NCBI RefSeq assembly: GCF_000685235.1
Contig: NZ_ARYH01000003.1
Coordinates: 310,001 to 374,000, forward strand
Origin: Hyphomonas adhaerens MHS-3
GTDB lineage: Bacteria > Pseudomonadota > Alphaproteobacteria > Caulobacterales > Hyphomonadaceae
Length of the DNA stretch: 64,000 nucleotides
Direction of reading: 5' to 3'
In this document: one piece after another, positions 62,893 through 64,000 of the stretch
How the letters are laid out: the number at the start of each line of letters is the position of its first letter
Position numbering within the stretch: position 1 is the stretch's first letter
The notes under the pieces: model-generated
What the model was told of the DNA's origin: nothing
Seen by the model: only the letters and a program-made list of their open reading frames with translations
Database searches by the model: none
Made by a program: the position numbers and the translations under genes

Positions 62893-63816
62893 CTATCGTT
62901 TTGCGAGACGTTTGCGCGCTTCTGCAGCGTCTGCGTGCATCGCTTCAACCAGAGCATCCAAATCGTCAAATTTCAGCTCTGGCCGGATAAAGGAGACCAG
63001 CTGGACCTCCAGCCACTTGCCATAAAGGTCGTCGTCGAAATCGAAAATGTGCGTTTCGAGCAGCGGATCGCGGATGCCGGTCGTCGGCGTGCGGCCGAAA
63101 TTGGCGACGCCATCCAGCCAGTCGCCCTGCTGGTCTATTCGCGCCCGCACCGCATAGATTCCGTGGCGTGGGTGGATCAGGTCGCCCAGATGCAGGTTGG
63201 CCGTCGGGAAGCCCAGCGTGCGCCCGTTCTTCTCGCCGCTTTCAACCACGCCGTCGGCAATCCACCAGGTGCCAAGCAATTCAGCCGCGACCTCCGGCTC
63301 ACCGGCGTGCAACGCCTGCCGGATGGCCGTCGATGACGCCTTGCCTTCCAGCTCGATCACTTCCTCGACGATTGTCACGCCGAACCCGAGCGCGCGGCCA
63401 AGGCTTGCCAGACGCTGGGCATGGCCCATGCGGCCGCGGCCAAAGCGGAAATCGAACCCGACCGAGACATGGCTGACGGCCAGCCCGTCGACCAGGACTT
63501 CCCGGACGAAGCTCTCATCCGTCATCGAGGCCATTTCGCCATTGAACGGCAATTCGAAAACAACGTCCGCCCCGGCAGCGAGGATCGCATTATTGCGCCG
63601 TTCGGGCCGGAAAATGCGGAAAGGCGGGTCGCTGGGACGGAAATAGGCGCGGGGGGGCGGTTCGAACGTCGCGACGGCGAACTTGCCGCCGCCCGCCTGT
63701 TTCGCGGCCTCCATCACGGCCTGGTGACCGGCATGGAGGCCATCGAAATTGCCGAGCGCAACCGAAGTGCCCCGCGCGCTGGCAGGCAGACCCCGGTAGT
63801 CGGCATAAACGGCCAA
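62893..63816 (-). CDS. ribF: Bifunctional riboflavin kinase / FAD synthetase
   Basis: A 307-residue enzyme making FMN and FAD. The N-terminal adenylyltransferase domain has GNFDGLHAGHQAV and ASSTAIRQALHAG; the C-terminal kinase domain has GRTLGFPTANL and HGIYAVRA. The MaoC-like fragment lies directly upstream on the same strand, stop to start within a few bases. Downstream come the two YbjN genes and ileS. Confidence 0.96.
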   Translation of the reverse strand: MAVYADYRGLPASARGTSVALGNFDGLHAGHQAVMEAAKQAGGGKFAVATFEPPPRAYFRPSDPPFRIFRPERRNNAILAAGADVVFELPFNGEMASMTDESFVREVLVDGLAVSHVSVGFDFRFGRGRMGHAQRLASLGRALGFGVTIVEEVIELEGKASSTAIRQALHAGEPEVAAELLGTWWIADGVVESGEKNGRTLGFPTANLHLGDLIHPRHGIYAVRARIDQQGDWLDGVANFGRTPTTGIRDPLLETHIFDFDDDLYGKWLEVQLVSFIRPELKFDDLDALVEAMHADAAEARKRLAKR

Positions 63817-64000
63817 TCAGGCCTCCCGGCTCGGCGCGACCACTTCGGCATCACCGGTAATGACACGCTTGCCGTCCACAATACATTCGATCTTGAGAAC
63901 GATGCGGTTGCCGCGGTCAATCTTCTCGGCAACGGTCGCCCGGGCGGTGACCGTATCCCCGATATAGACCGGGCGGCGGAACCGCATGTTGAGCCCCACG
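63817..64000 (-). CDS. MaoC-like dehydratase, C-terminal fragment (partial)
   Basis: The last 60 or so residues of a hot-dog-fold protein whose beginning lies beyond the window. LNMRFRRPVYIGDTVTARATVAEKIDRGNRIVLKIECI and DGKRVITGDAEVVAP match the C-terminal part of MaoC / (R)-specific enoyl-CoA hydratases. The catalytic Asp/His would be outside. It ends right at ribF's start, so the two are probably co-transcribed. Confidence 0.7.
   Translation of the reverse strand, partial: VGLNMRFRRPVYIGDTVTARATVAEKIDRGNRIVLKIECIVDGKRVITGDAEVVAPSREA

Noticed and set aside
1-64000. CRISPR arrays, insertion sequences and prophage genes
   Set aside because: No regularly spaced repeat, transposase or phage gene was noticed anywhere in the window.

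Overview
The window looks like chromosome of a GC-rich alphaproteobacterium. The best guess is Hyphomonadaceae or a Caulobacterales relative. This is inferred from gene content: a TIGR02301-type protein, a DUF3035 lipoprotein behind lspA, a YbjN pair, a slt/dapA/smpB block and an ileS-lspA-DUF3035-M16-M16 block. No marker gene was compared. Most of the DNA is densely coding housekeeping and accessory metabolism. I saw no insertion sequence, prophage or CRISPR array.

Region 1 (1-16.1 kb): LysR regulator, crotonase-fold enzyme, tadA and rsmD head to head, patatin lipase, a RumA/RlmD-type RNA methyltransferase with a Nudix hydrolase, an SDR, an Ala/Asp/Glu-rich lipoprotein, a nitronate monooxygenase-like flavoenzyme, and a D-2-hydroxyacid dehydrogenase whose 5' end overlaps a divergent TIGR02301 gene. 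Then come a DUF123 GIY-YIG protein, soxR with a clear sox-box promoter facing a VOC gene, a lipoprotein gamma-glutamyltransferase, a second VOC protein, a CDF metal exporter and trxB.

Region 2 (16.3-28.3 kb): tRNA-Met(CAT) followed by a cobalamin block. It reads cobT-cobS-cobC(phosphatase)-cobO, a textbook cobalamin riboswitch, then btuB-btuF-btuC-btuD-cobQ-cobD-threonine-phosphate decarboxylase, with cobP convergent. Nearly every junction overlaps by a few bases. The block covers B12/corrinoid import plus adenosylation, amidation and nucleotide-loop assembly. No corrin-ring gene and no bluB lies in the window.

Region 3 (28.4-40.9 kb): DUF983 protein, two divergent glycosyltransferases, a second D-2-hydroxyacid dehydrogenase, a soluble hybrid histidine kinase with an N-terminal CBS-like region, a ClpP-like protease, recQ, a family-5 uracil-DNA glycosylase, smpB, dapA and a lytic transglycosylase.

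Region 4 (40.9-54.5 kb): a ThDP enzyme with a feruloyl-CoA-synthase-like ligase. Next is a tightly coupled dihydroorotase-like / HD-hydrolase / voltage-gated K+ channel set, in which the channel ends in a zinc ribbon. It is followed by a carboxymuconolactone-decarboxylase/VOC pair, GtrA, bioY, ygfZ-tag-lipoprotein, a KAS III enzyme, a 50-residue membrane protein, and an HD hydrolase coupled to an NrtR-like regulator.

Region 5 (54.5-64 kb, minus strand): a MaoC-like fragment, ribF, two YbjN paralogues, ileS, lspA, a DUF3035 lipoprotein and a paired M16 peptidase (one catalytic, one degenerate). This is the classical ribF-ileS-lspA order with two secreted YbjN genes inserted.

I found no clearly new multi-gene system. 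The most interesting items are the zinc-ribbon channel operon, the riboswitch-controlled import/late-assembly B12 block, the SoxR-VOC promoter, the 50-aa membrane protein and the overlapping divergent start at 9.4 kb.
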